From: a virus
Length of the DNA stretch: 40,473 bases
Virus record (IMG/VR): IMGVR_UViG_3300050119_000071
Span: 1-40,473 of that record
Strand: one strand, 5' to 3'
Shown here: positions 1 to 5,864 of the stretch, piece after piece
Layout of the letters: every line of letters starts with the position of its first letter
Numbering within the stretch: the first letter of the stretch is position 1
Translations under genes and position numbers: made by a program
Notes under the pieces: generated by a model
Seen by the model: only the letters and a program-made list of their open reading frames with translations
Database searches by the model: none
Told to the model about the DNA's origin: nothing

Positions 1-127
1 TTTTGTTCACAAACATTCCGGTCATTTTTCGTGCGCAAAAACTTGAACAAAATCGACGAAGTTTTCTCTTAATGATAAAAATATGTGCCAAATCACCCTC
101 TCTTCCACAATAACCACATTTGATTTT
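1..127. repeat. Terminal direct repeat, left copy
   Basis: These 127 bases recur identically at 40347-40473. 127 is a common maximum k-mer length of de Bruijn assemblers, and a gene continues across the junction in frame, so the most likely reading is the overlap of a circular contig, with a unique genome of 40,346 bp. A true packaged terminal repeat cannot be excluded from sequence alone. Confidence 0.95.
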
Positions 128-130
128 CAT
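1..130 (-). CDS. Small zinc-ribbon protein, 5' part (continues at the right end)
   Basis: This is the start of a 51-aa protein whose ATG lies at 128-130. The left end holds 43 codons, and the rest is found at 40346-40321 when the circle is closed. The protein has Cys5-x2-Cys8 and Cys28-x3-Cys32, a four-cysteine zinc ribbon resembling small TRASH/MYM-like zinc-binding domains, with a basic stretch (KRKLRR) between the pairs. A GGGAGACC ribosome binding site precedes the ATG, and the ATG directly follows the TAA of the upstream gene (131-133). The TGA overlaps the methyltransferase start by four bases (ATGA), so the two are probably translationally coupled. Nucleic-acid binding is an inference from the Cys pairs and the charge. 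Confidence 0.75.
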   Translation of the reverse strand, partial: MKIKCGYCGREGDLAHIFIIKRKLRRFCSSFCARKMTGMFVNK

Positions 131-358
131 TTATTGGTCTCCCTCAAAAATTCCACTTCTCAAAAATTTGTATTTTGATCCCGATTCTTCAAATACTTCC
201 TCTAATACTTCTTCTTCAAATACTTCCTCTAATACTTCCTCTTCAATTTCTTCTTCCTCAAATGTCTTACATATTCCCTTGGCGCAACTCTTTCTATATG
301 CCAGTTCATTCTCCAAATTTCTTAATTGAAGAAGTTTTTTCATTGCAGGTATTCTCAT
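131..358 (-). CDS. Small acidic repeat protein
   Basis: 75 aa, family not recognised. The N-terminal 30 residues are mixed and basic, with two Cys (25 and 30). The middle (about 33-58) is almost entirely Glu with Val, Leu and Phe and contains two exact nine-residue repeats (EEEVLEEVF, residues 39-47 and 48-56), encoded by a 27-bp tandem DNA repeat at 191-244. The tail turns basic again. An acidic helix of this type could mimic DNA or bind a basic partner, but that is speculation. AGGAGACC lies five bases before the ATG. It sits in the leftward early unit, one codon before the zinc-ribbon gene. Confidence 0.7.
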   Translation of the reverse strand: MRIPAMKKLLQLRNLENELAYRKSCAKGICKTFEEEEIEEEVLEEVFEEEVLEEVFEESGSKYKFLRSGIFEGDQ

Positions 359-395
359 TGTTGGTCTCCTACAGTATTTAACATTACTGTTGAAA

Positions 396-674
396 TTAGT
401 GCCTATTAGCCTTGTATTTTGAGTATTCTTCTTCCATCTTACTGATTATTACACTAAGATCGTTGAATGTCAACAGTCCCAATTCATAGGCATCTCTAAT
501 GTTTTGGTAGACTCCCTCAAACTTTCTGCCCAAATCAAGGGCGTAGTTAATCTGTGTTTTTGATGGAATTGTATCCACACTTTTAGTTCGTGCTTTGAGA
601 TGAGCACGAATATCTTTCATCCTATCCAACTTCTCTTCTTGAACTCTCAGTTTTAGTTTCTCTCTGTCAATCAT
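396..674 (-). CDS. Hypothetical small helical protein
   Basis: 92 aa, no family recognised. The first 35 residues are strongly charged and probably helical (many Lys, Arg and Glu). The rest is amphipathic (around FEGVYQNIRDAYELG) and ends in a Glu/Lys-rich tail. No signal peptide or membrane segment. The start is set by the leader GGAGAACTAAT directly before the ATG, a leader shared almost exactly with four other genes of this unit. A strong hairpin (702-731) separates it from the upstream gene. Its place among short early genes suggests a host-takeover or regulatory role, which is inference only. Confidence 0.75.
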   Translation of the reverse strand: MIDREKLKLRVQEEKLDRMKDIRAHLKARTKSVDTIPSKTQINYALDLGRKFEGVYQNIRDAYELGLLTFNDLSVIISKMEEEYSKYKANRH

Positions 675-701
675 ATTAGTTCTCCGTTACAATAGAAATA
701 G

Positions 702-731
702 ATATGGCTCGGACCTGAATCCGAGCCATAT
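702..731 (-). terminator. Strong intercistronic hairpin
   Basis: A perfect 12-bp inverted repeat (ATATGGCTCGGA / TCCGAGCCATAT) with a six-base loop sits between the genes at 737-1078 and 396-674. On the minus strand it is followed by ATCTATTTCTATTG, only moderately U-rich, so it may be a leaky terminator, a processing site or an mRNA-stabilising hairpin. Confidence 0.6.
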
Positions 732-736
732 ATTAA

Positions 737-1078
737 TTAGTTCTCCAACTTTAACAACATATATTCTGATTTTGTTAGTTTAACCAAATCTTGACGAGTC
801 AAATAATTAATATCATCGTTTTTTAGAAAATATGCGGTAAGCAAACAACCCCCGCCCGAATCATAATTCTCTATTTTTGATTCAATAATACTAATCCTGA
901 CCGTGTTAAGCGCGGCGGCGTATTCGTCAACATAACAAACCAAATCTCCGACTTTCAAGTGTTTCAGATAACCATAGTCTGTCATATCTTGTTTTGTATA
1001 ACTATCTCGTTTGATCATATCGCTGGTTATACAACTCTCTTGATTGTTAAGTTGTTCTATAATTTCATCCTTTGTCAT
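737..1078 (-). CDS. Hypothetical early protein
   Basis: 113 aa, not recognised. The N-terminal half is charged and helical. The second half is beta-rich, with a YLKHLKVGDLVCYVDEY stretch followed by a glycine turn (SGGG), which suggests a small SH3- or KOW-like beta barrel, though I cannot confirm this. No membrane segment. Its leader is AGGAGAGAACTAAT before the ATG, and it is the first gene after the strong promoter at 1110-1138, so it is probably expressed at a high level early in infection. Confidence 0.75.
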   Translation of the reverse strand: MTKDEIIEQLNNQESCITSDMIKRDSYTKQDMTDYGYLKHLKVGDLVCYVDEYAAALNTVRISIIESKIENYDSGGGCLLTAYFLKNDDINYLTRQDLVKLTKSEYMLLKLEN

Positions 1079-1100
1079 ATTAGTTCTCTCCTAAATTTCC

Positions 1101-1138
1101 ACTATACTTAGTATATAGTATATCTATTTAGTTGTCAA
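1101..1138 (-). promoter_or_regulatory. Sigma70-type promoter with overlapping dyad
   Basis: Minus-strand -35 box TTGACA (plus positions 1133-1138) and -10 box TATACT (1110-1115) are separated by exactly 17 bases: a perfect -35 and a 5/6 match at -10. Transcription would start near 1103, about 25 bases before the ATG at 1078. The -10 lies inside a dyad, ACTATA...TATAGT (1101-1119), a possible operator. The promoter overlaps the stop codon of the 58-aa gene upstream. Confidence 0.75.
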
Positions 1139-1300
1139 GTCGTTTTTTGCCTTATTAGCCTGTATTTTAGCACGATATTTGTCCATAGCCCGTTTTCTCG
1201 CCGCCTTGCCTAATTCAGATTTATGGTATCTCTTTCGTGCAGTTTTGCCTAATTCAGTTTTTTGATATTTTGAGATTGCTTGTTTCATTGAATTTTTCAT
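1124..1300 (-). CDS. Small basic protein with two SELGK/ARKR repeats
   Basis: 58 aa, very basic (about 16 Lys/Arg). It contains two copies of a unit of the form Y-x-K-[TS]-E-L-G-K-x-A-R-K-R (residues about 12-25 and 26-38). Repeats of this form recur in many phage and environmental proteins, often near endonuclease genes, without an assigned function; a nucleic-acid-binding role is plausible. The ATG lies one base after the TAA of the five-finger endonuclease gene, and its ribosome binding site GGAG is formed by the last codons of that gene (Lys-Glu-Asn-stop = AAGGAGAACTAA). The coding sequence also contains the promoter for the next gene. Confidence 0.75.
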   Translation of the reverse strand: MKNSMKQAISKYQKTELGKTARKRYHKSELGKAARKRAMDKYRAKIQANKAKNDLTTK

Positions 1301-1301
1301 T

Positions 1302-1859
1302 TTAGTTCTCCTTTATAATTTGAAACGGTCTTCTATTCATATATTCTTGTGCTTTAGCAGATGCCTCTTCAGGAAATCTATCAAGCGATGCAAGTAGCAT
1401 ATTATGCCCATAACAGATTTCACCTCTGTAGTTGTTTGGGTTGATTTTATTTCCGTCATGGTAATGATCGGAATTGAGAGATTTTCCATTTGATTGAACT
1501 AAACAATTGGGGAATTGACAAGTCTTTATCACTCCCATTTCTTTTATTTGTTCAGGAGTAAATCCATTCCTTATAAAGGTGTTATGAGTTCCACACTCCT
1601 TGCAAGTATGTTTTTGTCTTCCGTGTTCACATATTGCAGAACCTCCACAGTCCTTACACTTATGTTTTTGTCTTCCATGTTCACATATTCCTTGACCATC
1701 ACAGTCCTTACACTTATGTTTTTGTCTTCCATGTTCGCATATTCCTTGACCATCGCAGTCCTTACACTTATGTTTTTGTCTTCCATGTTCACATATTCCA
1801 GAACCACCGCATTCTTTACAATAATACTTCTCTCTTCCGTGCTCGCATTTTTTACTCAT
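1302..1859 (-). CDS. Endonuclease VII-like protein with five zinc fingers (paralogue A)
   Basis: 185 aa. Residues 1-93 are five tandem fingers of 18 residues, each C-x-H-x6-C-x2-C (CEHGRQKHKCKDC type), predicted to bind one zinc each. Residues 100-178 resemble the recombination endonuclease VII fold (T4 gp49 family, His-Me finger): zinc pair Cys114/Cys119, catalytic-type Asp131-His132, then RGEIC with Cys149, His152 and Asn153. In T4 the fourth zinc ligand is Cys; here it is His. The family resolves or nicks branched DNA, and related domains occur in free-standing homing nucleases. The leader AAGGAGAACTAAA precedes the ATG. Fingers 2 and 3 are nearly identical at DNA level, a sign of recent duplication. 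The nuclease assignment is good; the role of the array is unknown. Confidence 0.85.
   Translation of the reverse strand: MSKKCEHGREKYYCKECGGSGICEHGRQKHKCKDCDGQGICEHGRQKHKCKDCDGQGICEHGRQKHKCKDCGGSAICEHGRQKHTCKECGTHNTFIRNGFTPEQIKEMGVIKTCQFPNCLVQSNGKSLNSDHYHDGNKINPNNYRGEICYGHNMLLASLDRFPEEASAKAQEYMNRRPFQIIKEN
1581..1859 (-). repeat. 54-bp zinc-finger-coding tandem array A (five units)
   Basis: Five in-frame units of 54 bp encode the fingers of paralogue A. Units 2 and 3 differ at only two of 54 bases. The unit length keeps the reading frame, so unequal recombination would add or remove whole fingers. Confidence 0.9.
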
Positions 1860-1902
1860 TTTAGTTCTCCTTTATAATTTGAAAGCGTACTCTGTAACAC
1901 CC

Positions 1903-1917
1903 GGCGGCTTTGCCGCC
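1903..1917. other. GC-rich REP-like hairpin
   Basis: GGCGGC-TTT-GCCGCC is a perfect 6-bp GC-only hairpin in an otherwise AT-rich intergenic segment between the helicase gene and endonuclease A. Neither strand has a following T run, so it is a poor terminator. It resembles REP-type palindromes of bacterial chromosomes. The flanking bases 1886-1925 are also GC-rich compared with their surroundings, which suggests a small insertion. Confidence 0.5.
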
Positions 1918-1988
1918 TGTGGTTGAAGCAGAGCAAAGGCATATTTTCAGCCAATTTCCTAATTACTTGTGAAAATGGGTCTATTTCC

Positions 1989-2035
1989 AATGTCACGTTT
2001 TCTCTAAGTACTACCCTTAGAGGTTTCGTGACATT
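1989..2035 (-). promoter_or_regulatory. Two-part hairpin across the helicase stop codon
   Basis: AATGTCACG pairs with CGTGACATT (9 bp). After a small internal loop, CTCTAAG pairs with CTTAGAG (7 bp), closed by a 7-base loop. The stop codon of the helicase gene (2004-2006) lies in the inner stem. There is no T run, so a role in mRNA 3'-end stability, or as a substrate for the neighbouring branch-cutting nucleases, is more likely than simple termination. Confidence 0.6.
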
Positions 2036-3413
2036 TATCTACTGAGTCCTTAATCAAAGCACGCTTTCTCTGTTTTTGTTTTCTTTCAGTTGAAGTCATT
2101 GCCTCCTTCTTTTCCTTGAAACCTTTCATTGGAATTAAGTTCGCATTTGGGAAGAAGTCCTTCAAGTGTTTTGCCATACCAGATGTGGGAACACAAACAG
2201 TTACATTATTTGACCCAGTGCGAATTGCACTTCTCATTAGGGCTTGGTAAGCACCCAAAGTTTGTCTGTCCTTAACCAATTGATCTATTTCTCTCTTTGC
2301 TTCAGATGCATCATCAAATCTTGTTCTATACAAACGAATGAAATCGGGAGATAGATTGTATGCACCCGATAATATGACATTTTGATGGGAGGAATAATTG
2401 TTGAGTCCGTGACAGTTTGAGGGGATTACAGTTGAGGAAGATAGTGCTTTTGGAAAAGCAACATCTTTATTTGACTGTATCAAAGTATTCTCGCCGGTTA
2501 TGTTTGATGACTTCCGCAAATATTCATTCAAATGTCCACTTTGATTCATATAACTCCTGGACCAAAGTTCCTTGTCAAAACAATAATGAATGTTTATTTT
2601 GTTGGAGTGCTCGCTCCACTTACTTCCTGTTGTTGGAGTTAATTCAACTTCTGAGTTGAGACGGGAATACATCATGGTCTGTGTAAAGTATGCCGATAGA
2701 ACAGTGACGGATTTAAACGAACTGAATGATTTGGTTAAACAGAAATCGGCACTAAAATGAATTCGTGACTTCAAACCACTGCAAAAGTCCTCGTAGTCCG
2801 TTCTTAAACACCAAACATCATAATTCGGATTGATTAGATGAGTTGCGATTTCGTGAAATAGAGATTCAAATGCATCGTTTGACTTACCCAAAGCAATTGA
2901 ATTGATTCTGCAATGAACACCAAGTTTTGGTTTGAAATGAATTTTACTTGTGTATCGCTTATCAACAAGCAAGTTCTCATTCCCATCTTCCATAGTGGAC
3001 ATCTCTTTCAGTAAATTCAAACACATTTCCCGAGTTCCAATTTTGAAGTTATCATCAAATTGAAGAGAAACCAAAAGTGATGGATCAAAGTCCTCATCAA
3101 AATACAGAGTTTCATTTTGAAATAGAGTCCAATCGGTGAAATGTTTGAATCCTTCGTGAGTGCATAGGATGGGCGGGTGATTTGGAGTGCGCTCAAGGTA
3201 TTTCTGAAGAGAACCTGAAACACTGCATCTAAGTCCAACAGTATCCATTGTGTAGAGTTGCCAATCAATGTCGGAGTGGTTCTTCATTATCTCAAGACAT
3301 AATGCCTTGGAAGGGCAACAATAAATGGTTGGAACATTGGGATTCTGTCTTATTTCTTGAATGGATCGTGTTGTCTTTCCATCGCCTGCTCTACTTGCAT
3401 CATACTTTATCAT
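2004..3413 (-). CDS. Superfamily 2-like helicase/ATPase
   Basis: 469 aa. Walker A is SRAGDGKTT (residues 7-15), right at the N-terminus. A motif Ia-like segment TIYCCPSKAL lies at 29-38, Walker B is LYFDED (103-108), and a motif VI-like MRSAIRTG is in the C-terminal third. The tail is strongly basic (ERKQKQRKR). This is the layout of a DNA-dependent ATPase or helicase, and the only replication or recombination motor visible in the genome. I chose the ATG at 3411-3413, which puts Walker A at the start and overlaps the upstream endonuclease gene by 14 bases; an ATG 48 codons earlier would lie deep inside that gene. Coupling to the two flanking endonuclease VII-like genes suggests branched-DNA processing. 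The exact helicase family is uncertain. Confidence 0.7.
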   Translation of the reverse strand: MIKYDASRAGDGKTTRSIQEIRQNPNVPTIYCCPSKALCLEIMKNHSDIDWQLYTMDTVGLRCSVSGSLQKYLERTPNHPPILCTHEGFKHFTDWTLFQNETLYFDEDFDPSLLVSLQFDDNFKIGTREMCLNLLKEMSTMEDGNENLLVDKRYTSKIHFKPKLGVHCRINSIALGKSNDAFESLFHEIATHLINPNYDVWCLRTDYEDFCSGLKSRIHFSADFCLTKSFSSFKSVTVLSAYFTQTMMYSRLNSEVELTPTTGSKWSEHSNKINIHYCFDKELWSRSYMNQSGHLNEYLRKSSNITGENTLIQSNKDVAFPKALSSSTVIPSNCHGLNNYSSHQNVILSGAYNLSPDFIRLYRTRFDDASEAKREIDQLVKDRQTLGAYQALMRSAIRTGSNNVTVCVPTSGMAKHLKDFFPNANLIPMKGFKEKKEAMTSTERKQKQRKRALIKDSVDKCHETSKGST

Positions 3414-4122
3414 TGTTGACTCCAAAAGGTCTTCTATCCATATATTCTTGTGCTTTAGAAGATGCATCTTCGTGATGATTATCAAGCCATCCCAATAATA
3501 TATTATGCCCTGCGCAGATTTCTCCTCGATAGTTATCAGTATTAATTTTATGTCCATCGTGAAAATGATCTGAATGGAGAGATTTATCTTTTGAAGTAGT
3601 AATGCAGTTTGGAAATTGACAAGTCTTTATTGCTCCCATTTCTTTAATTTGATTTATAGTAAATCCGCCTTTCAAAAGTCCTCTATGTGTTCCACATTCT
3701 TTGCAATAATGTTTTTGTCTTCCATGTTCACACACAGAAGAACCACCACATTCTTTGCAATAATGTTTTTGTCTTCCATGTTCGCATATTGCTGATCCTC
3801 CGCAATATTTGCATTGCTGTTTTTGTCTTCCGTGTTCGCATATACCAACACCGACACATTCTTTGCATTTATCTCTTCGTCTTCCGTGTTCACATATGTT
3901 TGAACCACCACAACTCTTGCATTGCTGTTTTTGTCTTCCGTGTTCACATATATCTGAGCCACCACACTCTTTACACCTATACTTTGATTTTCCATGTTCG
4001 CATATTGCTGATCCTCCGCAGTCCTTGCACCTATGTTTTTGTCTTCCATGTTCACAAAATGCAGAACCACCGCATTCCTTGCATTGAGGCTTTCGCTTTC
4101 CGTGCTCGCATTTTTTACTCAT
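3400..4122 (-). CDS. Endonuclease VII-like protein with eight zinc fingers (paralogue B)
   Basis: 240 aa, first gene of the leftward unit. Residues 1-147 hold eight C-x-H-x6-C-x2-C fingers at an 18-residue pitch. Residues 155-230 are the endonuclease VII-like domain with Cys168/Cys173, Asp185-His186 and RGEIC with Cys203, His206 and Asn207, so all catalytic-type positions are kept. The nuclease part closely matches paralogue A. The finger linkers (GGSA, GGSD, GGSN, VGVG) vary more than in A, so this array is older. Its start has GGAGAACTAAA before the ATG, and this ribosome binding site is predicted to be paired in a long hairpin (4130-4196). The stop overlaps the helicase start by 14 bases. 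It probably acts on branched phage DNA; the array may give site or structure preference. Confidence 0.85.
   Translation of the reverse strand: MSKKCEHGKRKPQCKECGGSAFCEHGRQKHRCKDCGGSAICEHGKSKYRCKECGGSDICEHGRQKQQCKSCGGSNICEHGRRRDKCKECVGVGICEHGRQKQQCKYCGGSAICEHGRQKHYCKECGGSSVCEHGRQKHYCKECGTHRGLLKGGFTINQIKEMGAIKTCQFPNCITTSKDKSLHSDHFHDGHKINTDNYRGEICAGHNILLGWLDNHHEDASSKAQEYMDRRPFGVNNDKV
3682..4122 (-). repeat. 54-bp zinc-finger-coding tandem array B (eight units)
   Basis: Eight diverged in-frame 54-bp units, all coding for the C-x-H-x6-C-x2-C finger. All six frames stay nearly stop-free here, which generates long false ORFs on the plus strand. Confidence 0.9.
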
Positions 4123-4129
4123 TTTAGTT

Positions 4130-4196
4130 CTCCTAAAAAGAAAAATCCCAGACTAATTTGAGAGAGTCTGGGATTCAGTGCTTCAAGTTTTAGGAG
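4130..4196 (-). promoter_or_regulatory. Ribosome-binding-site-sequestering hairpin
   Basis: On the minus-strand RNA, CTCCTAAAA (plus positions 4188-4196) can pair with TTTTAGGAG (4130-4138), which contains the AGGAG ribosome binding site of paralogue B. Inside is a perfect 11-bp stem AATCCCAGACT/AGTCTGGGATT (4144-4175) followed by TTTTTCTTTTT, which itself looks like a rho-independent terminator. The element could therefore act as a transcriptional attenuator, a translational switch or both. Confidence 0.7.
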
Positions 4197-4503
4197 TTGG
4201 AAAGTCACCGTTTGACGACGGGATATACTTAAGGCTGCATATCAGAACCATATCAAACTTTTGATTTACAATCATCCCGTCAAGGACACTCTCACTTGAT
4301 GAATTTGGGACTCTCGTTCCCTTTTTCATATATCTATTTATACTACTCTTCTATATTAACCGCTTTAACCTCTAAAAGCAACTCTTTTCCTGTTTTATTC
4401 GGGTCTGATTAGGAGAAACCAATCAAGTTACTACTCAGACCCTATTAGGAGAGGGAAACCAATACGACATTGGTCAGAGAAGCAGAGAACTCCTCTATTC
4501 CTA

Positions 4504-4539
4504 TTTAGCAATCATACCTATTTATATCAAAAAAGTCAA
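4504..4539 (-). promoter_or_regulatory. Strong leftward sigma70-type promoter
   Basis: The minus strand has TTGACT (plus 4534-4539), a 17-base spacer and TATGAT (4511-4516), each 5/6 to consensus. Predicted start near 4504, giving an untranslated leader of about 380 nt before the eight-finger endonuclease gene. This is the best candidate for the early promoter. Confidence 0.75.
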
Positions 4540-4570
4540 GAGAAATATTTTATGTTGTTTTTGGTCGCTA

Positions 4571-4606
4571 TTAACCTCTTTCTGACACCCTCATATAAAT
4601 ATCATT
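4571..4606 (+). promoter_or_regulatory. Possible rightward promoter giving a leaderless mRNA
   Basis: TTAACC (4571-4576), a 17-base spacer and TATAAA (4594-4599) point to transcription starting at or next to the ATG at 4607. There is no ribosome binding site before that ATG, which fits a leaderless transcript. The -35 matches only 4/6. Confidence 0.45.
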
Positions 4607-4855
4607 ATGACAGATGAAAACAAAATTCGGAAAATGGTGAAAGCAACTAGATATATATTCCGAGGTGAATGGCTCACCGATTTTCTCAATAACCAATCAA
4701 TCAATGCCAAATTACTGACAATGGAATTTGATAAAACCAAAGTAAATTGGATTTCTCTCCCAAAATCAAAGGCGGGATTAAATATCTTAAGATCAAGGAT
4801 TAGACAAGAAGAACATATCAGGAACAATTACAAGGAACAAAATGGGTTATATTAG
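4607..4855 (+). CDS. Hypothetical protein, first rightward gene
   Basis: 82 aa, family not recognised, basic, with a predicted helical C-terminus (SRIRQEEHIRNNYKEQ). No membrane segment or known motif. No Shine-Dalgarno sequence is visible before the ATG; TATAAAT lies 7-13 bases upstream, so it may be translated from a leaderless message. The end overlaps the next gene by 14 bases in another frame, typical of the tight packing here. Confidence 0.65.
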   Translation: MTDENKIRKMVKATRYIFRGEWLTDFLNNQSINAKLLTMEFDKTKVNWISLPKSKAGLNILRSRIRQEEHIRNNYKEQNGLY

Positions 4856-5204
4856 ACAAGAGCGAGATGAAGACATTGTAAGTAAGCCCTATGATGTTTT
4901 AATCAACGAACGGGAATCCAATGAAGACTACACAAATCATAAGATTTACTCAAGAAACAAACGATTGAAACTGGCAATGCAATCGGGTGACTGGTATCGC
5001 AAATTGAGTATGGCATATGCCTTGCATATTCCTTGGTCAACACTTTATCAACCATCAAAAGAATTGGATAGCGAAACTATTGAATATATTGTGGCAAGAG
5101 CCACAGATATCACAACAAGTTCAACAAATCAATATTTAGACCATTACAGGAGACCACAGAGCAATGAAAAAGATAGGGAATTGGACACTGCCCCAACACA
5201 TTGA
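4842..5204 (+). CDS. Hypothetical protein
   Basis: 120 aa, not recognised. It is charged, with an RNKRLKLAMQSGDWYRKLSMAY-like central helix region and a polar C-terminus, and no membrane segment. AAGGAAC sits just before the ATG within the end of the previous gene. Its last 41 bases overlap the GIY-YIG gene. Position between an unknown gene and a nuclease gives no functional clue. Confidence 0.65.
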   Translation: MGYIRQERDEDIVSKPYDVLINERESNEDYTNHKIYSRNKRLKLAMQSGDWYRKLSMAYALHIPWSTLYQPSKELDSETIEYIVARATDITTSSTNQYLDHYRRPQSNEKDRELDTAPTH

Positions 5205-5616
5205 TGAATTCAATGTCAATGAGTGGATTGGGTTTGTCTATATAATTCAATCACCGGAAAATAGATATTATATCGGCAAGAAGAACTTTCATTCAATCAC
5301 AAAGAAAACAGTCAAGGGAAAGATAAGAAAGCAGATCGTATGCAAAGAATCCAATTGGAAAACTTATACTGGTAGTTCAAAGGCATTGAATGAAGATATT
5401 TCGAAGATGGGTATTGAGAACTTCAAATTCTATATTCTAAGTCTTCATGAATCACGATCTTCTCTTGCATATTTTGAATGTAAGTTTATTCTTGCATCGG
5501 ATGCCCTATTGAACTCAAAGTTTTACAATAGAATTTGCCCACCCATCAAATGGACTATCAATATCTCAGATAAAGAGAAGGCCACCAATTACAATTGCTG
5601 TGGATGGACAATATGA
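5164..5616 (+). CDS. SegE-like GIY-YIG endonuclease
   Basis: 150 aa. Residues 20-40 read GFVYII...RYYIGKKNF, the GIY-YIG signature in the SegE-like variant (GFVYxI and YIGKK). A W-K-T-Y-x-G-S-S block (about 74-81) and a conserved Glu in a Y-F-E-C segment (about 108) follow, as in that family. Such free-standing nucleases usually act as homing endonucleases, cutting related phage genomes next to their own locus. The start has AGGAGACC upstream and overlaps the preceding gene by 41 bases. The stop overlaps the next start (ATGA). The domain call is good; homing is inference. Confidence 0.8.
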   Translation: MKKIGNWTLPQHIDEFNVNEWIGFVYIIQSPENRYYIGKKNFHSITKKTVKGKIRKQIVCKESNWKTYTGSSKALNEDISKMGIENFKFYILSLHESRSSLAYFECKFILASDALLNSKFYNRICPPIKWTINISDKEKATNYNCCGWTI

Positions 5617-5864
5617 TTCATACACGGGAGGAGATAATCAATAGAGCAAAATTGTTTGGTGATTATTACAGAGACCTATCCCTCAACTACACTGAATATT
5701 CCAATGATAATGACTGGCCCAAACATCCACGAGACCCATTCAAAAGAACAAGAGCCGAAAGTCAGATTAGACGACGAAAGATGGAGATTAACAAAAAGTA
5801 TCTTGAACTCAATAAGAAAGACCATAAACATACCCAATTACTAAATACAGAGGATCAACAATGA
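5613..5864 (+). CDS. Hypothetical basic protein
   Basis: 83 aa from the ATG at 5613, which overlaps the GIY-YIG stop as ATGA; an upstream in-frame ATG at 5595 would give 89 aa. Not recognised. It is strongly charged, with a basic centre (KRTRAESQIRRRKMEINKK) that should be a DNA- or RNA-binding helix. The stop again overlaps the next start as ATGA, so this gene is coupled to both neighbours. Confidence 0.65.
   Translation: MIHTREEIINRAKLFGDYYRDLSLNYTEYSNDNDWPKHPRDPFKRTRAESQIRRRKMEINKKYLELNKKDHKHTQLLNTEDQQ

Larger units (their letters stand above)
4123..4606. other. Divergent intergenic region with structured leader
   Basis: 484 bp without a gene. It holds a strong leftward promoter (4511-4539), a weak rightward promoter (4571-4599) and, inside the leftward transcript, several inverted repeats: ACCAAT/ATTGGT (4458-4474); GGGTCTGA/TCAGACCC (4401-4442); ATCCCGTC/GACGGGAT (4217-4281, extended by AA/TT across a bulge) enclosing an ATCAAA/TTTGAT hairpin (4252-4265); and the nested hairpin at 4130-4196. 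ATTAGGAGA...AACCAAT occurs twice as a direct repeat (4408-4423, 4445-4463). 4285-4400 is AT-rich with nothing else recognised. No tRNA seen. Confidence 0.7.

Noticed and set aside
1-127. True packaged direct terminal repeat
   Set aside because: Length equals a common assembler k-mer, and the zinc-ribbon gene is intact only across the joined ends; read data are needed to decide finally.
1515-1877. Long hydrophobic ORFs on the plus strand across the zinc-finger arrays (also 3687-4127 and 38463-38708)
   Set aside because: They are antisense shadows: the 54-bp repeat has no stop codon in several frames, so every frame stays open. No ribosome binding sites, and the minus-strand products make clear sense.
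1581-4122. CRISPR-like array
   Set aside because: The regular 54-bp units are continuous coding repeats with no spacers.
4308-4326. Terminator from GGGA...TCCC followed by TTTTT
   Set aside because: Stem of only four base pairs.
4123-4606. tRNA gene in the divergent intergenic region
   Set aside because: No T-arm consensus or acceptor-stem pairing found by eye.
5595-5612. Earlier start of the basic protein gene
   Set aside because: The ATG at 5613 overlaps the previous stop as ATGA, the pattern used by neighbouring genes; the earlier start is not fully excluded.
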